From Gerris lacustris (Eukaryota > Arthropoda > Insecta > Hemiptera > Gerridae), in the NCBI GenBank assembly GCA_951217055.1, contig OX578280.1:18515394-18579393 (forward strand): a stretch of DNA of 64,000 nucleotides, given 5' to 3'. A program made the translations under genes and the position numbers. The first letter of the stretch is position 1. Every line of letters starts with the position of its first letter. Positions 21,894 through 34,076 of the stretch are shown here, one piece after another. The notes beneath the pieces were generated by a model. The model was not told the origin of the DNA. It saw only the letters and a list, made by a program, of their open reading frames with translations, and ran no database searches.

Positions 21894-22510
21894 TGTAAGT
21901 TTCTTTATATACCATGGTTATTCCGACTAAAGCGATTTGGGCCAAGGATTGCTACAGACAGTTACATGTGAGATAATTAAAATAATAAATATTTATATAA
22001 AACAATAATTTTGAGGCACCCGGACCATACGGCCCTCTTAGCTCCTCCCCGCCTTTTACTTGAGATAATACAATATGCTTTTCTTAACTTTAGGAATTAA
22101 TCTTAATATCTTCCTCCATCTAGTAGTAGATCTAGGATTACACTCCTGGTGAAATTTAATTATAAGATAATAAAAAAAACTAGAGTGAAACTGAAGAAGG
22201 GATGGTCCAAAGAAGTCCCGCGCCCTTTATATTTAGTGACAACAAAATATTATGTTTCCTTAAAGAAAAACCGAAAGTATTACTTTAGGACATGCTACAA
22301 AAACTAAACCTTACCTTGAAATGTCTACATAAAAAGATTAGTTTGAAACTATAATATATCCTGAACCAAGATTGTATTTGCAGAAGATATTTGAATAAGT
22401 ATGTACGAGAGGCTTAGTGCTGGGTTTTTACTTGCATGAAATCCTCGAATGATGATACGCAATCATTATAATATAGCGATATTTGTGCTGTATCAAACTT
22501 GCAAACCAAA

Positions 22511-22687
22511 ATGATACAACAATATTATATCGGACATGATTCCATCAATTCTGATATACCATCATTCCCCAAATGGCCAACAATGTTGGGTATTTGGCCA
22601 ACACATCAATGGATGATTCACGGAAAAGATACAGTGTGGACGAGGCCCCGTATCTTTGTGGCGATCACTGCAGAACAAGAATTTCCA
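22511..22687 (+). CDS. Candidate exon 1 of unknown gene
   Basis: Tentative. An open segment of higher GC than its surroundings ends at a good splice donor, CCA|GTAAGC, at 22687/22688. Two frames stay open into the donor. Frame 1 runs from ATG 22511 (59 codons, phase 0 at the donor). Frame 2 runs from ATG 22573 in the context CCAAATGG (38 codons plus one base) and includes DEAPYLCGDHCRT. Splicing to 23668 keeps both frames open. I recognise no family in either. No promoter or polyadenylation signal was tied to it. It could also be a degenerate element. The only support is splice-site quality, base composition and compatible phase. Confidence 0.3.
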
Positions 22688-23379
22688 GTAAGCAAAAAGC
22701 ATAAAGAGATGGTCAACCTTTTTTGCACTGGGATTTCTTTTCTAAATTTTATATCGCGTTTCTAAATGCTCCCATCACCCTCCCCCAATAAATGATAATT
22801 GGTATTCGAGATTTACGGGTAAAAATTTTGGTAATGTTCACTTATTGATTAGGATTTCAAATCGCATAGTAAATTGGCACCTCCATAAGTCTGTCTAATG
22901 TTGAAATATACTTTTGATCCACCACCTCTACGACCTTCGTGACTCACGTTCAGTGGTGTAATGCATATAGAAGTATGCATATATACTGTTAAATTGACTC
23001 GGTGTTCATGGTTTATTGTACTGCCAACAATAAAGACACATGAATTAGATTGAAAATTCAAAACGATCGCGAAGATGATACACGCATTTGATACAGATCC
23101 AAATTTTTTTCACCCGTATCATATCTATGATCACATCCACGTATCTTGATCGTGATCATGATTCGCGGATTTGATACAAGTGCAGATCTAGCTTAAGATG
23201 ATTTTTGGAGTAGTAGCAGCAGTAGTAGTAAGGTTCTATATATTATAATAGTACTAGACGGGTAGGACAAACCACTTGTTCGAACCTAGCAATTAGGCCA
23301 TCTTTTAGGCCCATTTTACTAGCCCCATGGAAGAGAGTTCCAGCAACTTCAAACATTATAATTCTGTGCATTATACGAC

Positions 23380-23480
23380 CGAAGCGAGTATGGTGAGATC
23401 GTTAGTGACCATATAAATCAGAGCATCACAGCGAGGGATCGAACCCACGACCTCGTTCTGCCCTTGCCATTGGCTGAACA
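23380..23480 (-). repeat. tRNA-derived fragment (B box)
   Basis: Minus-strand GGGTTCGATCCC at 23435-23446 is a canonical RNA polymerase III B box, with GTTCAGCCAATGGC upstream as a weak A-box region. The acceptor and anticodon arms do not fold, so this is a retroposon head and not a tRNA gene. It lies inside the intron proposed between 22688 and 23667. Confidence 0.45.
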
Positions 23481-23667
23481 GACGTGCTTAGATTTAAAAA
23501 TTATCCTAAGTATCGTAGTGCATATTCCTTAGTAACGCAATGCTTTATTAGAGAATATTTTTGAGAAAATATTACAAACGAGGTGCCTTTTATTTTTAAT
23601 TTTATTATTAATCAACTAATAAATGATCTAACAAATCTAATGATTTTTTTTCATTGCTTATTTTCAG

Positions 23668-23871
23668 AAACCAGTAGAGGAGTTTGTTTTACAAGAAGTG
23701 GCTTTAAGGCACTTTATGGAAGAAATCCTGTGGATGAGCGTATCTTTCAACAGTGCCATACAACGCAGCTCCGGACGACAATTCCGCATGCATGAAAGGT
23801 ACCGAACTTTTAACTTTTACTGGTATCACAGTTCATCTAGGATTCCCTATTCGAGTTCCTTTTACAATTAA
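23668..23871 (+). CDS. Candidate exon 2 of unknown gene
   Basis: Tentative. A strong acceptor (T-rich tract then TTATTTTCAG) ends at 23667. Frame 1 continues for 67 codons to TAA at 23869-23871, beginning KPVEEFVLQEVALRHF and rich in charged residues. Frame 2, joined to CYS-containing frame 2 of exon 1, ends at TGA 23793-23795 and gives an 80-residue product in total. A possible but weak donor (AAAG|GTACCG) lies at 23799. The first 130 bp are much GC-richer than the flanks. No domain is recognised, and I cannot say which frame, if either, is translated. Confidence 0.3.
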   Translation, partial: KPVEEFVLQEVALRHFMEEILWMSVSFNSAIQRSSGRQFRMHERYRTFNFYWYHSSSRIPYSSSFYN

Positions 23872-25767
23872 TTTATACTACAACATAAATATACATTAAC
23901 ATTTAAATAAGCATAAATAGCATATAAGCTTTGCTATCCGAATTCTATCTTGTCAAGAAGATTTATACATATTTATTCGCAAAATTCTGAATTTTATAGT
24001 TACCCCATATGTTAAGGGAACGTGCAAAAATAAAAATTAAAATTCTTGGTTACAATTTATGATAAGCATTTATGATATGATACACTCATAGACAGATATG
24101 TATATGTATACTTATTGATATAACAGAGATAAGGCAGCAAAATTCACTCGTTTCTGTAACACAATCGTAATCTTTTACGCATTTTTATACTTTCTTTGTT
24201 CGTCTATGTCTATAGTTTTTGAAGTTATTGTGTTAGTGCTTTTGACAGTAAACTAATGTCACCCTCAACAATATTGTCACACGCTAGTATCATCTCATCC
24301 AGTTCCATTTACTCACTCTCTCAACCTCGCCCAAAGCAATTTAGCAAATATCTATTTTATGGCTATTCTTCCAAGTGCCCTTTAACGAAATAGGAATCGT
24401 ATATTAGATGGGTGTGGCTCCTTTTTTGTCCTAAAGTGAAAAACTTTATACCCTTGTTCAACACTAGATGGAAAAGGCTCTCAGGGGGTTTTAAAGGTTT
24501 AGAACCTGTACCTTAACAGCCCTAAGTTGAAACTATTAATGATGGAAACGACTTTCGGTTCACCGACATTTTACAGCAGATCCTTCTTAGGACAGCGAGA
24601 GAAAAAAACCAAGGAACAAAAACTAAAAGAAATAAACCGTCGAAGGACAACCATAGGAAATAACTAAGAGGAGAAAATCTCCGGTCCTTCGTGTTTCTCA
24701 CGGACAGGATCAGGTGATTTGGAAAACCTGAGGCCTCAACAGAAATAAAATCCTATCAGTTACCTGTGTATTAATGAAAATTTATAGAGGTGAATTAACA
24801 AGTTTATTTCACATTTCTGAACTATATAAACGAATTAAAACTATTTCCGCTGCCGCATCTAAATCTATAGTATGAGTAGACATATTTTATCGTGAAATAA
24901 TTCGAATGTTAAGAAATGTTTAAGGTGGTTTAAAGGTTTTGGAACGTGTGTAGTGAGTTTTTCATTTCAGAGACGGGCTTTGAAAAGTTAGTTTGTGTGT
25001 TTGTCTCACGATAACTGGCGTAAACATTGTCCGATCTGAACGAAATTCAGCAAACAAGTGTATCTCAGCATTTGTGACAACTGAGTAGTTTTTGGAATTT
25101 TCACACTTAATATTTTCAAGATGGCTGCCAATATGGTGGACGACTAAAACAAAAGGTTTTAATCTGCATAGCATGTTATACGCCGATTCAAAAGCCTTTA
25201 AGTATGTGTAGGAAATGAGTATCTAACAATAATTTAAAAAAAATAATCACGTTGAGCCGGCATCTTGAAAACAAATGTGGCTAAAATGAGGGGAGGGGGG
25301 AGGGGGGCGTTGAAGAAAAAGTTTAAGCTTATTTGGCATGTTGCAAATAATTTTAAAACTCTTTTAGAGTAGAGAGAAAAAATACATGTTGATATTATTT
25401 TCAAAATAGCTGCCACAAATTCACAAAAATATATGGAAACCACAAAAATGAAGGATTTTCAGAGTAAAGGTTTTTTTTTGTATTGTAAATGAAAGGATTT
25501 TTTGTGTAGACAATTATTATTAATCACCCTACATCCTAAATTATTCTCCTTTTTGGCCACGATTTTGGTATTATTATTTATTTCCCAAAACTTATGCCAA
25601 AGACCCAGTGATGGACAGCTCTGATCTAAAGTCTCGACGAAATCTATTCTTCTTTTTCGTAATAGCCATAAAAATATTGTCGAATATAATTATTTCCTAC
25701 CAGAATATCTAAGTTGAGCTAGTGATGACATTAAAAGTTGTATAGTAATTCGCTATAGTATACATTT
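23872..25767. other. No gene; Helitron-like fragments at 24960-25450
   Basis: The stretch 24960-25180 contains TTCAAGATGGCTGCCAATATGG and 25230-25400 a diverged equivalent (GGCATCTTGAAAACAAATGTGG). Such blocks are typical of Helitron-type non-autonomous elements and recur at 41060-41170 and 45380-45530. The remainder is AT-rich without features. Confidence 0.45.
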
Positions 25768-26112
25768 TAAATCAAATTATAATTACTATTTATAAAGGGA
25801 GACAGACAGAGAAAAATAGACTTCAGCGCCGGGACTCGAACCACAGGTTAGAGCTCCCGCACACTGGAATTGAGGGGGAGGTCCGTGTTCTTCTTTACCG
25901 CCCTAGGGCGGTAAAGAAGAAGAATTCTTTAACTTTACGCACGATTAGCGAGTTTGCTTAGATTTAACAAAACTAATTTGATGTTTGTTTAATAAAAGTA
26001 ACTGAATTAAGTAACTGCTGTCTGTCTCCCTTTACAAATAGTAATTATAATTTGATTTAAATAAAAATGTAAACGTTCCATAGTATGAATACTACCAATA
26101 ACTTATATAATA
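25768..26112. mobile_element. Retroposon D, copy 1, with inverted arms
   Basis: The left arm (minus orientation, B-box text GGTTCGAGTCCC near 25830) and the right arm (ATAGTAATTATAATTTGATT, 26035 onward) are inverted repeats, followed by the D tail (TAGTATGAATACTACCAATAACTT). The 9-bp direct repeat TATACATTT flanks the unit at 25759-25767 and 26113-26121, supporting insertion as one unit. Between the arms lies an inverted piece of element E. Confidence 0.6.
25888..26008 (+). mobile_element. Element E fragment (copy 3), inverted
   Basis: A perfect 34-bp palindrome at 25888-25921, then GAATTCTTTAACTTTACGCACGATTAGCG and the AAAACTAATTTG and AATAAAAGTAACTG blocks. This is the reverse complement of the E promoter-side region at 3085-3180. 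The coding exon is not included. Confidence 0.7.
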
Positions 26113-26139
26113 TATACATTTGTTATAAAATAGAACTAT

Positions 26140-26700
26140 GAAAAAAAATAGTCCACCAATTTGTGTAGCAGGTATAGCTTCCTCGTGTCCTATCGTGTAC
26201 TTTAATAATATTTCTCTTTTATGACCTATTATTGTCTAATTTATTTATTTACTCCCCCCCCCCTTTTTTTTGCTTCCGAGCTTGGAAATATAACCAAGTA
26301 TTGGGATCGTTCTGAAGAAAGAATTAAATTATTTTGTTTCCAAATTCAATAATTCCGGTATGTTGGTTCGCAAAAACGACAGAGAGACATGGGATATAAA
26401 ATATTCCCTGAGTTTGAAACTGAATTTTTGTTTTGGAATTATCCGTTTCAGCCATCAGGTAACATTTTATATCTCATGTTTCTCTATGTCGTTAAACAAT
26501 TTTGTGACCCAACATATCATAAAAACAACTAGTCCCATTTTATTGAAATTTGAATGGTTGGATTTAATTAGCCTATTGTTTTGACACACGTTTTGACGTT
26601 GACCATCTAGGCCTTTTTGTTGGCCATTTTGTCCAGAATTGTTTGAAATTGGAGAAATAAAAAAATATTGTTCTTAAGAACGATCACAATAGAGAATTGT
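26140..26700. mobile_element. Family A fragments in inverted arrangement
   Basis: 26140-26282 is a family A start (ACCAATTTGTGTAG, AGCTTCCTCGTGTCCTATCG). 26345-26420 carries the TGTTGGTTCGCAAAAACGACAG and TCCCTGAG boxes on plus, and 26450-26560 carries the same boxes on minus (GTTTCTCTATGTCGTT, CCCAACATATCATAAAAAC, AGCCTATTGTTTTGA). This gives a foldback of two A copies. Confidence 0.55.
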
Positions 26701-27319
26701 TTAACAAATTTAACTACTTTTGAGGAAGAAGTCGGTCGTTAAAAAGTTTAAATACTGAATCACAAAATGTAATTAGAATACTAACAATTATAGACGCAGT
26801 AAAAGATTTATCTAGGCTAGGGGGTGTAGATCAGCAATTCAATATCGTACTAACTGGTTTGGCATGGTCATGTTTCTTTTTTTTAAAAAAGCTGAAATAT
26901 ATAACTTGATTTTGCTAGAACTAAAGGTTGGAACAAACTTGGTTGTTCAATAAGTACGTAGAAATACTCAGGGTTCTTAAAAACGTTAACACATTAGTTT
27001 AGGTGTTTGATAAAAGAAATCTTAGGGGCAAGTAGAAAGGATATGAAGTAATTACAGTTACTTCTTTGGAAAAACATGCTTTAAGGACGCTTAATATGTC
27101 CCACTTATGTATCTACACATCAAAGAAAGTAGGTATATCCAAACTTTTAGCAGCAAGTGCCATTGTAAAAATGACAAAATGTGCATTGTACATGAAGATC
27201 ACAATTGAATAGACCTTTGACTCTGGATAAACAGTAATAAAAGAGCTTACGGATGTGACATAAAAACACACCTTTTCAATAGTTGCTTCTAAAAGCGAGC
27301 AATTTGGAAAGAAACCAAA
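26701..27319. other. No gene recognised
   Basis: AT-rich with no repeat partner seen. Confidence 0.5.
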
Positions 27320-27745
27320 CACTTACAGCAGGTAGCATCGTCTCTTTTGCCATGGTCCAGTGCTTCAGATTAAAGATCCTCGTTCAAAAAAATCTTTATG
27401 ACGGAGTTTCCTGTTTCCCTGGAAACCAACGGGCTCTTGACCATTGACCATGCCGCGGGCTCATCCCACACCAATTTTTCGTTTGCCTTTTGACAAGAGA
27501 AATGGGCACCACAATCTTTTTTTTCAAGCTGGACCCAAAAAGTGCATTGTGTGGCGGCGCCGAGACCTACTGATCTTGGAGGCCTTTACATAAGCTTATC
27601 GTGGGAATCTGAGCATCTACCTGTTATCCTCCGCCTCCACTAGTTTTTGCAACAAACCCGCCTCCGATGAAGAACATTCCTCTAGATCCGTTGAATCCTT
27701 TCTATAATCCATGGGACCTGTCTTTTGACCCTTAACATAATATCT
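27320..27745. repeat. Direct duplication J, copy 1
   Basis: About 420 bp matched by 28690-29165. Shared blocks are GGTCCAGTGCTTCAGATTAA, GTTTCCTGTTTCC, AGAGAAATGGGCACCACAA, GGCGGCGCC, TATCGTGGGAATC, CTACCTGTTA, CTCCGCCTCC and CCCGCCTCCGA. Copies are roughly 75 percent alike and both are GC-richer than the surroundings. No frame is open across either copy. Confidence 0.7.
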
Positions 27746-28689
27746 TTTATTTTTTATCTATTTTTATAAATGATTTCTTATTCTCTTCTTTTGTAACATT
27801 TGTTGAACAAAAAAAAAAAAAACAAAAAAAAGGCAAAGAGCCCTTAAAGAGCGCGTGTGTTGGTTGCTAGTAGAATTAAAAACATTCTTAAAATAATAAT
27901 AACATTAATGCAGAAGTTCAATACAAACACAACACCATGTGGATTACACTACCATTAAGTTAGACAGCTGAGTTTCATAATAACTTATTTATATATTCTC
28001 TATTATTCTAAATCTATTATTTATATATTATTTATATATTCTATTTAACTATTCAGATTTTTAAAAAAATTAAATTTTATAGTATTATAATATTATAGTT
28101 TTCCCAATTTAGGAAAAAAATTATAGTACTGGATTGGACGTTTAATAATTATTAATATTCCTCCTCGATTTCTTATTAGAGTTTGGTAACCATAATTTGT
28201 TTGAAGGTGTAAAACAGATGCTGAGGGTATGCTGTCATGTTTAACATAGGAGTTGTGCGGGTTCGGTAAGTTCCCTCCTCATTAAATTATTGAACCGTAT
28301 CCCTTCATCTTTCATTTAAACCCAAAAATATACATACATATTTTTCTAGATAGGGCAATCTGTTTAAAATAGAAATAAAATTATCTCCCAATTTTTATTT
28401 AAAATTTTATGGATGTTGACTCATTTGCTTCTTGTTAATTTACAAGTAATTATAGTTATTTTATTGAATAAATATTTCAGTTTTACAAGTATAATATGTA
28501 TCTATTAAATTAAATAAAAAGAAAATTATATAATATATTCTATTATTTTGTAGAGTTCAAATTTAAAACATTTTATGGTTGAGCCAATAAATTTACAATA
28601 GGGCGTAGACCTCACGCATATTTTTCTAAATATAAAGGCAATAAAAGCTCTTGTGGAGGTGATACAATAACGCCTTTTAGCTTTGAGGC
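27746..28689. other. AT-rich spacer between J copies
   Basis: It contains an A-rich tract at 27811-27832 and repeated TATTTATATATT near 27985-28035. Nothing else recognised. Confidence 0.5.
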
Positions 28690-29165
28690 TTTTAAATACT
28701 TACAATTGAGAAGAGAGTCAGTTTTCCTTGGCAGGTAGTGTCGCCTCTTTTCGCCACGGTCCAGTGCTTCAGATTAAAGATCCTCCTTATCGGAAAAAAA
28801 AGTTGTTTTGGCGGGGTTTCCTGTTTCCTTGGAAACGAGTAGACCCTTGACCATAGACCGCGGGTTGAACCCACACCAATTTTCCCTTTTTCCTTTCTTA
28901 ACAAGAGAAATGGGCACCACAAACTTAGAAGGAGATGGACCTTAAAGTCCTATTGTATGGCGGCGCCAAGGCCACTGATCTCGCAGGTCCTACAGGTGAT
29001 TATCGTGGGAATCCCTTAGGACTACCTGCAGATCTACCTGTTACCTCCGCCTCCGTAACTTTTTGTTATCATCCCGCCTCCGACTTGAAACATTCCTCTT
29101 GGTCCGTTATCCTTTGAGATATCGTGAGAGTCGTCTTGGGCCCTTTAAACCTGTCCACATGAGGG
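28690..29165. repeat. Direct duplication J, copy 2
   Basis: See 27320-27745 for shared blocks. This copy has CGGGTTGAACCCACACC where copy 1 has CGGGCTCATCCCACACC. On the minus strand that text is near a B-box shape, so a retroposon origin is possible but unproven. Confidence 0.7.
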
Positions 29166-30388
29166 TTTTTTGCTTGATGTAACTGTTAAATCCACCAGTC
29201 CATTTGTTACTTTTGCAGGACATTTAATTCCTTTTTTTGTATATTTATAAAAGGATTTTTTTGTCTACAACCTATCCGTTCAAACGTTTGCTATTTTCTG
29301 AGACATTTAATTTTTAAAGGCATATCATATCATCTGCTGCGTGTTAATCAGATTTTTTTCGATCATGGGAAAAGTAAAAAAATATATTTATTTTAATACC
29401 TAAAGTTTGTCTGTTTTACAATGCATGATTTTTTTTCTGCAACTGACTTATGCTCGTACTATGATTTATTATTAAAAATGTTTATACAAATAATGTTCAT
29501 TGTGCAATCACAATTCTATATTATATATTCTCACTCTCTCTCTCTCTCTCAAAAAAAAAAAAAAATAACTGTCAAGGTTTAGAACCTTTGATTTAGAACC
29601 AAGATTTAGACAAAGGTGTTTTTACACCAAAAAACTTTGGGACAAAGGAACATCACACTTCTCTATGTAAAAGTAATAATATCACTTAAACTAATTAACT
29701 ATTTTTACAAGGGAACATTTAAACCTAAAAGTAATTTGAAGTGCAAACAAGAATTTGACTGCCTAAATATAGAAATGTACTATTTATAGTTATAAAGTAA
29801 GTGTCAGATAGATAAACGAATTCAAAAGACAAGGAAACGAAATATTTATTTTAATTTCTTATGTAATTGATTAGAATCTTAACATTCTTTTTATTTCTTT
29901 TTGAGTAAAACAAAAGAAGTATTAATATTTCAAATTAACATTGATTCGTTTTATGTTATTATTGAGTTTTTTTTTAAATCTTTTATACATCTTATTTTTA
30001 ATGACATATTTCTTATCATGCTCGCACAATGTTATCTAATCTAGTTGACCTTCCAAAAAATATAAATAAAATTTGATAGGGTAGGTTTGGCTAACGTCTT
30101 TTCCCAATTTAAAATAGTCTAATATATATTTACTATCATATTAACATCCAAATAGAACAGTTTATGTTTGTTTTGATATATAGTTTGTAATCCAACATTT
30201 TGTGTCTGTATATTTCCCTTGAATTTTAAAATATTCTTGCACTATACATGTATATTTATATCATTATCGTGTGCAACATTCAAATATTGCTCGATCAAGT
30301 GACTTTTGGTTCGTATGTTCTTTAGTTCCATAGATATGCAGATATTAGATCAATGTAATCCATATTTTTGTTCGATTTTTCTTCTCCT
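29166..30388. other. AT-rich; CT microsatellite near 29529-29550
   Basis: A (TC)n tract of about ten units is followed by A14. The rest is unassigned AT-rich DNA. Confidence 0.55.
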
Positions 30389-30785
30389 CCAATACCCATG
30401 ACCACCAGGTCGTTCTATACTGCATCTATCCATCTAAGCCTGGAGCTCCAACCTCCAATACCCATGACCACCAGGTCGTTCTATACTGCATCTATCCATC
30501 TAAGCCTGGGGCTCCAACCTCCAATACCCATGACCACCAGGTCGTTCTATACTGCATCTATCCATCTAAGCCTGGGGCTCCAACCTCCAATACCCATGAC
30601 CACCAGGTCGTTCTATACTGCATCTATCCATCTAAGCCTGGGGCTCCAACCTCCAATACCCATGACCACCAGGTCGTTCTATACTGCATCTATCCATCTA
30701 AGCCTGGGGGCTCCAACCTCTAATACCCATGACCACCAGGTGTCGTTCTGTACATCATCCATCCATCTAATCCTGGTACACTTTC
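30389..30785 (-). repeat. 66-bp x 6 array derived from a LINE C-terminus
   Basis: Copies start at 30389, 30455, 30521, 30587, 30653 and 30720. The first five are nearly identical; the sixth (upstream on the minus strand) is diverged with a small indel. Read on minus, each 22-codon unit gives RLRWIDAV, a stop, then NDLVVMGIGGWS. This matches the R-W-(I/M)-D-x-V-x-x-D-L-x-x-(L/M)-G-I-x-x-W motif at the C-terminus of many LINE ORF2 proteins. The diverged copy has CAG (Q) where the five others have TAG, so amplification followed that nonsense change. The open plus-strand frame over the array is an accident of the 66-bp period. Confidence 0.85.
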
Positions 30786-31010
30786 TTCTTCTCAACGACC
30801 ATTTGTGAAAGAATACGCTTCGGGATTCAATCTCCTGCCATTCTCTCCACATGCCCAAACCACTGAATCCTCTGCAACTTTATTAATCTAACCATATTAT
30901 GTTTTCATCCAATAATACGTTCGAGTTCTTCATTATATCGTGTCCTCCAAATATCCTGATCCATACTGGGATCTCTACATTCTTATGTATTTTGAAAGTT
31001 CACATGTTAG
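30786..31010 (-). pseudogene. Decayed LINE ORF2, C-terminal part
   Basis: Minus-strand reading gives TRYNEELERI, then stops, then NMVRLIKLQRIQWFGHVERM (motif WFGHVERM at 30839-30862) and, after another stop, IPKRILSQ, leading directly into the 66-bp array. R-(L/I)-x-W-(F/L)-G-H-(V/L)-x-R-M followed by I-P-K and then R-W-x-D-x-V is the standard order at the end of the reverse-transcriptase polyprotein of non-LTR retrotransposons. The reverse-transcriptase and endonuclease domains are not found upstream (above 31010), so the copy is 5'-truncated and dead. The clade is not assigned. Confidence 0.8.
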
Positions 31011-32877
31011 TTTACTTCAGCAATGGTGAGAGACCATGCCATCAGAGCCACTTGTCACTACAGAACTTATGCGAGCATAAGGCACAACTTAAGTTTTATT
31101 GCCCTTGGGATCAGTTTGGTTATAGAGAGTTTTTGGTTTTTTCGATCTGATTTTATTCAAAAATGAAGTATTTTTTTAATGGATAAATTAAATACTAAAA
31201 TGATCTAATTGACTAATGAATATTTACTCATAGAACCCGAATTGAAACTGTAATCAGTTATAACCAAATAGAAGCGGGCTTTCAAATATTACTGTTGTTT
31301 ACCTCGAGTACAAGTTTAGTATATTAACTTTTAAACCTAATTTAATAATTAGTTACAACAATAATTATAACAAATAAATAATTAAAATATTATATAACTT
31401 CCTCGTGAAGCTCTGGACATTACTTTATCAATCTTATTTGATTAACACTGATAATAAAAATTAGTAAGAGCTTTCCAATACTATCGATTCTGTTTACCTC
31501 GACGACAAGATAAATAAATTACATTTTCCACCTGATCTAATTATCGCATTATAACTTCTGACGATAACTATTAAACAGAACTTAACAATAGCACCAGATT
31601 ACCGTTTTTACCTTTTTAACATAATAATTAGAATTGTTAAGGTGTTATGGAGCAGATGTGTCTTCAAAATTCGGACATTTTTGGATTCAGCTGACCTTAA
31701 GCGTGTAAATCCATTACAATCTCAAAATCGAACTTAATACTTTCTCTTCACAATTATACTACGTATTTTGAGAAGGTAAAAATAATGTTAAAATTGCTAA
31801 ATACATATAGTTGATTTTCTTTTTCTGAGAGAACCTATTTATTAGTTTATTAATTTGTTTTTTTCAATGAAATGGTCAAAACAATACTTGGGTATATCTT
31901 GCTTCTATTTCTCGCTGGAGTTGTATTTTCCAATAAAATACTACGTCTAGAAGATATATTACTAGAAGAACATAGTATATTATTTTATATCCAACAAAAA
32001 TCCATTTAACATTTAAACGTAAAATTGATGAACATAATAGAGAACTGCATTGATTACAATTGTACATTTAATTTAAAAATTTTAACACAAGTAATAAGCT
32101 GATGTATTTTTTCTTGAGTATAATTAAACCTATTATACCTTTGCTATAGTATTTGTGGTTGTTATCATAATGATATTCTTGGTCTTTCAGAGTCGATTGT
32201 ACCTTCATGATATTATTTGATGATCATTGACATAATATTAATTTTGTTGTTTAATTAAAACCAAATCTTGGTTTTTCGTTGGTTAATTTCAACTAACACT
32301 TCTTCGTTAGTTAATAATTATAGAATACAACTAATATAAAAAATAATATTTTATACATTTTAAGAGTTGATAAAATAACGGTCTGTTAGACAAATTCACG
32401 TTGATTATAAGTTAGAATAATCAAAACCAAATATAATTTTAGTATATCTTAAAAAAAATTATTATCTTAAAGGCCTAGATTAACTGTTAACATTTTATAC
32501 ACAGCTATTGATTAGTTCTATAATTTTTTTTTTTTTTTCGTGTGAATATAATATTGTCTTACTATCACTATCTGTTTTATCTTATGAATGGGGTTTTAAA
32601 TTTTTTAATCAATGCATATTCCTTTGAATGAAATCACCTAATTGTCTAAAAAAAAACTAAAATCATAATATTGACTGTTCAGCTGACCTTTGCAAATTAA
32701 AAAAATATTGGATAGTTTTGATTCTTTATCATCTGAAGTTTGGATCCTTGAAGGGTAAGAAGAAGAAAAATATTTGATTCTTTAGTTGATATATTTAGAA
32801 GTATTTAAATCTTCTGCATAAAACATTATTTATTTTATCAAACATTATTTGTTAAAACATTATTTTATCTGCATAAA
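31011..32877. other. AT-rich; family P tail fragment at 31668-31756
   Basis: The fragment reads TTTTTGGATTCAG, CGTGTAAATCCAT, ATCTCAAAATCGAA and TACTTTCTCTTCAC, as in family P near 54310-54385. The remainder has no recognisable feature. Confidence 0.55.
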
Positions 32878-33448
<571 letters not shown>

Positions 33449-34076
33449 CTACACGTAAAGGCCGCTTTAAACGATTAACTTGGTTGTCTACCATGTTGTC
33501 AATATGTCATGTTGAAGTCAATGTTTATCGTATGAGGATTAAAATTTTATTTCGGTCCACAGGTTAGTGTAAAACAAAAAAATAAATAAAAATCAAGTGG
33601 GACGAGCAGCATCTTCACATAATTCATGATAATAACGAGGCATAACAATTCATCTCTCATTTAAACACCAAAACCTCCCCCATCAAACTAAGCAAAATGT
33701 ATATTCGGTAGACGTTTGTCTGTGTTGAATGTTGTCAACTTGAATGTCAACTGAGTTGACTACAATGTTGTCAACCAGGTTGATCGTCTATAGGCCACTT
33801 AACGTCTTATCGTCAGTCTTGCACATCATGCACCTCTGGCGTCATGAGAGTAGACCAGCGGAGCAATGTTTGAGCGATAAGACTAAAGTATACATACTCA
33901 AACTTGTCAACAGTCTTGCATGCACACAAAGCTCCAGTCCATCAGTCTTTTGCAAGTTTGTCAAACTTCAATTTATGCAAGACTGTCAAACTTTCGTCCA
34001 CACGTAAACGTTTTATTTTGACAAATTTGGCATGATCATGCAAGACTGACGACAAAAAGTAACGTGTAGTCTAGGC
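33449..34076. mobile_element. Possible inverted-repeat element, host of hAT insertion
   Basis: The left edge CTACACGT (33449-33456) and right edge ACGTGTAG (34062-34069) are inverted, each followed inward by AAGGCC- or AAC-type text. The interior has several partial inverted words (GCAAGACTGTCAAAC, CAGTCTTGCA, GTTGTCAAC). A small hAT element is inserted just beyond the right edge. Assignment is weak because the inverted ends are only 8 bp. Confidence 0.35.

Noticed and set aside
23668..23871. Assigning candidate exon 2 to a named conserved protein
   Set aside because: The translation looks protein-like in one frame, but I could not match it to any family, and naming it would be a guess.
30368..30808. 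Plus-strand protein of repeated 22-residue units
   Set aside because: The open frame follows from the 66-bp period. The minus strand carries recognisable LINE C-terminal motifs, so the plus frame is a shadow.
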